Positions 62,601 through 64,000 of a DNA stretch of 64,000 bases are shown piece by piece. The stretch covers positions 1 through 64,000 of the forward strand of contig CAJYMH010000010.1 of the NCBI GenBank assembly GCA_913776195.1. Reading direction: 5' to 3'. The notes beneath the pieces are model-generated. The model ran no database searches. It was not told where the DNA came from and was given only the letters and a program-made list of their open reading frames with translations. The first letter of the stretch is position 1. Every line of letters begins with the position of its first letter. Made by a program: the position numbers and the translations under genes. The stretch is from an uncultured Caulobacter sp. GTDB taxonomy: Bacteria; Pseudomonadota; Alphaproteobacteria; Caulobacterales; Caulobacteraceae.

Positions 62601-64000
62601 TCACCGTGGTCGGCGTCGGCGACATGAGCGGCGACGTGTTCGGCAACGGCATGCTGCTGTCCAAGGCGACCAAGCTGCTGGCCGCCTTCGATCACCGCCA
62701 CATCTTCCTGGATCCCGATCCGGACCCCGCGACCTCGTGGGCCGAGCGCGACCGGATGTTCAAGCTGCCGCGCTCGTCCTGGGACGACTACGACCGCAGT
62801 AAGATCTCCAAGGGCGGCGGCGTATTCGCCCGTAGCCTGAAGACCATCCCGCTGTCGCCGGAAGTCCAGGCCGCCTTCGACCTGAAGGCCGACGAGGTTT
62901 CGCCGGCCGACCTGATGACCGCCATCCTCAAGAGCCGCGCCGAGCTGCTCTATCTTGGCGGCATCGGCACCTACGTGAAGGCCAAGGGCGAGACCAACGC
63001 CGAGGCCGGGGACAAGGCCAACGACGCCGTGCGCGTCAACGGCGCCGACCTGCGGGTCAAGGTGGTGGGCGAGGGCGCCAATCTGGGCCTGACCCAGGCC
63101 GGCCGCATCGAGTTCGCCCGCAACGGCGGCCGCATCAACACCGACGCCATCGACAACTCCGCCGGGGTCGACAGCTCCGACCACGAGGTCAACATCAAGA
63201 TCCTCACCGGCATGGTCGAGCGGGGCGGCAAGCTGACCCGTCCCGACCGCAACACCTTGCTGGCCTCGATGACCGACGAGGTCGCCAAGCATGTGCTGGT
63301 ACACAATTACGACCAGACCCTGGCCCTGACCCTTGCCCAGCAGGGCGGGGCGGCGGACCTCGACGCCTATCAGCGCTTCATGGCCGATCTGGAGAACCGG
63401 GGCCGCCTGGACCGCAAGGTCGAGGGCCTGCCCGACGCCACGGCGCTGATCGAACGCGGCCAGACTGGGAAGGGCCTGACCCGTCCCGAACTGGCGGTGC
63501 TGCTGGCCTATTCGAAGATCGATCTGTTCGACGAGATGGTGGCCTCCACCGGCCCCGACGACGCCTTCTTCGAGTCGACGCTCGAGGCCTATTTCCCGAA
63601 GGCCATGGGCCAGTACGGCGACGAGATGAAGCGTCACCGTCTGCGGCGCGAGATCATCTCCACGGTCTTGTCCAACGAGATCGTCAACCTGTGCGGCCCG
63701 ACCTTCCCGTTCCGCCTGCGCGGCGCGGCGGGTTGCGACACCCGCGCCATGGTCCTGGCCTTCGAGGCGGCGCGCCGCATCTTCCGCCTGGACGAGGCGT
63801 GGGACGCTATCGCCGCCCAGGACCTGAAAATCCCCGCGGCGGCCCAGACGGCGCTGTTCTCGGAAGTCTCGCTGGTCCTGCGCCGCCAGACCTTCTGGCT
63901 GGCCCGTCGCGCCACGCGCGGCGACGTCACCGTGCAGGGTCTGATCGACGCCTACCGCCCGGCCGCCGACGCCCTGCGCGCCGAAGGCTCGGCCCTGCTG
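59678..64000 (+). CDS. gdhZ: Large NAD-specific glutamate dehydrogenase, 5' part
   Basis: The track lists no ORF here because the frame is open to the window end (1441 codons seen). It encodes the ~180-kDa GDH type: N-terminal ACT-like regulatory segments ([23 protein letters not shown]), then the catalytic domain with [43 protein letters not shown] and the NAD fold [18 protein letters not shown]. It deaminates glutamate to 2-oxoglutarate. In C. crescentus GdhZ also binds FtsZ and links metabolism to division. ATG at 59678 after GGGAGG. Upstream lies a chain of hairpins. Confidence 0.93.
   Translation, partial: [1441 protein letters not shown]

Noticed and set aside
60935-63637. 900-codon minus-strand ORF opposite gdhZ
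   Set aside because: An antisense shadow: high G+C coding strands leave the opposite frame open. No domain or signal is seen, while the plus frame is a clear GDH.

Overview
This window (about two-thirds G+C, almost entirely coding) looks like the replication-origin region of an alphaproteobacterial chromosome, most likely order Caulobacterales (Caulobacter or a near relative). I base this on gene order and sites. hemE and the PPDK-regulator gene ppsR diverge from a 475-bp gap with three perfect TTAA-N7-TTAA CtrA boxes, which is the layout of the Caulobacter crescentus origin. Next comes hemE-hemH-hemJ-rho, then mnmE-mnmG-rsmG-parA-parB with three perfect parS palindromes. After that, holA, lptE, leuS, an ntrZ-like gene, yggS, an L,D-transpeptidase and a cenR-like regulator follow in an order I recall from C. 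crescentus. A surface protease with a domain resembling the RsaA S-layer anchor points the same way.

Layout. 1-5.2 kb: end of a CorC-like gene, lnt, an XRE regulator, metK, and an opposing TIGR02587/TIGR02588 pair. 5.2-12.3 kb: trmB, ppa, a MoeB/ThiF-type E1 enzyme, hslV and hslU separated by an exported NTF2-like protein, an AraC-HTH/alkyltransferase fusion, a DUF2244 gene and nth. 12.3-12.6 kb: a 345-bp gap with a REP-like hairpin. 12.6-16.7 kb: a PfkB kinase and hisB-H-A-F-E. 16.7-20.2 kb: tim44-like, mltA and smr on the minus strand, then secB and an HU gene facing a shared terminator. 20.2-23.9 kb: ppsR-maf-aroE-coaE-dnaQ, transcribed away from the origin. 23.9-24.4 kb: predicted oriC. 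24.4-36 kb: haem synthesis, rho, GST and DLH genes, mnmE/mnmG/rsmG and the parABS segregation locus. 36-45.6 kb: holA, lptE, leuS, a DUF3576 lipoprotein, ntrZ, thiE-like, yggS, ykuD-like, cenR, xthA, lolA. 45.7-53.5 kb: ftsK, ubiH-like, a kinase, and a ybaK/thioredoxin-TPR/LON-N/Trm112 operon. 53.5-64 kb: tRNA-Gly(GCC), an acidic hypothetical protein, an MHYT-GGDEF-EAL protein, the matrixin protease, an AI-2E-type permease and the start of the large NAD-glutamate dehydrogenase gdhZ, which runs off the window.

Functionally the window groups origin control (CtrA, DnaA), origin segregation (ParA/ParB/parS), chromosome handling at division (FtsK, HU), envelope biogenesis (Lnt, LolA, LptE, MltA, an L,D-transpeptidase, CenR) and core metabolism. 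No CRISPR array, prophage or insertion sequence was seen. The most notable items are the oriC architecture, the parS cluster (one copy inside mnmE) with a consensus DnaA box between two copies, the RsaA-anchor-like protease, and a chain of hairpins with identical C-rich loops ahead of gdhZ.
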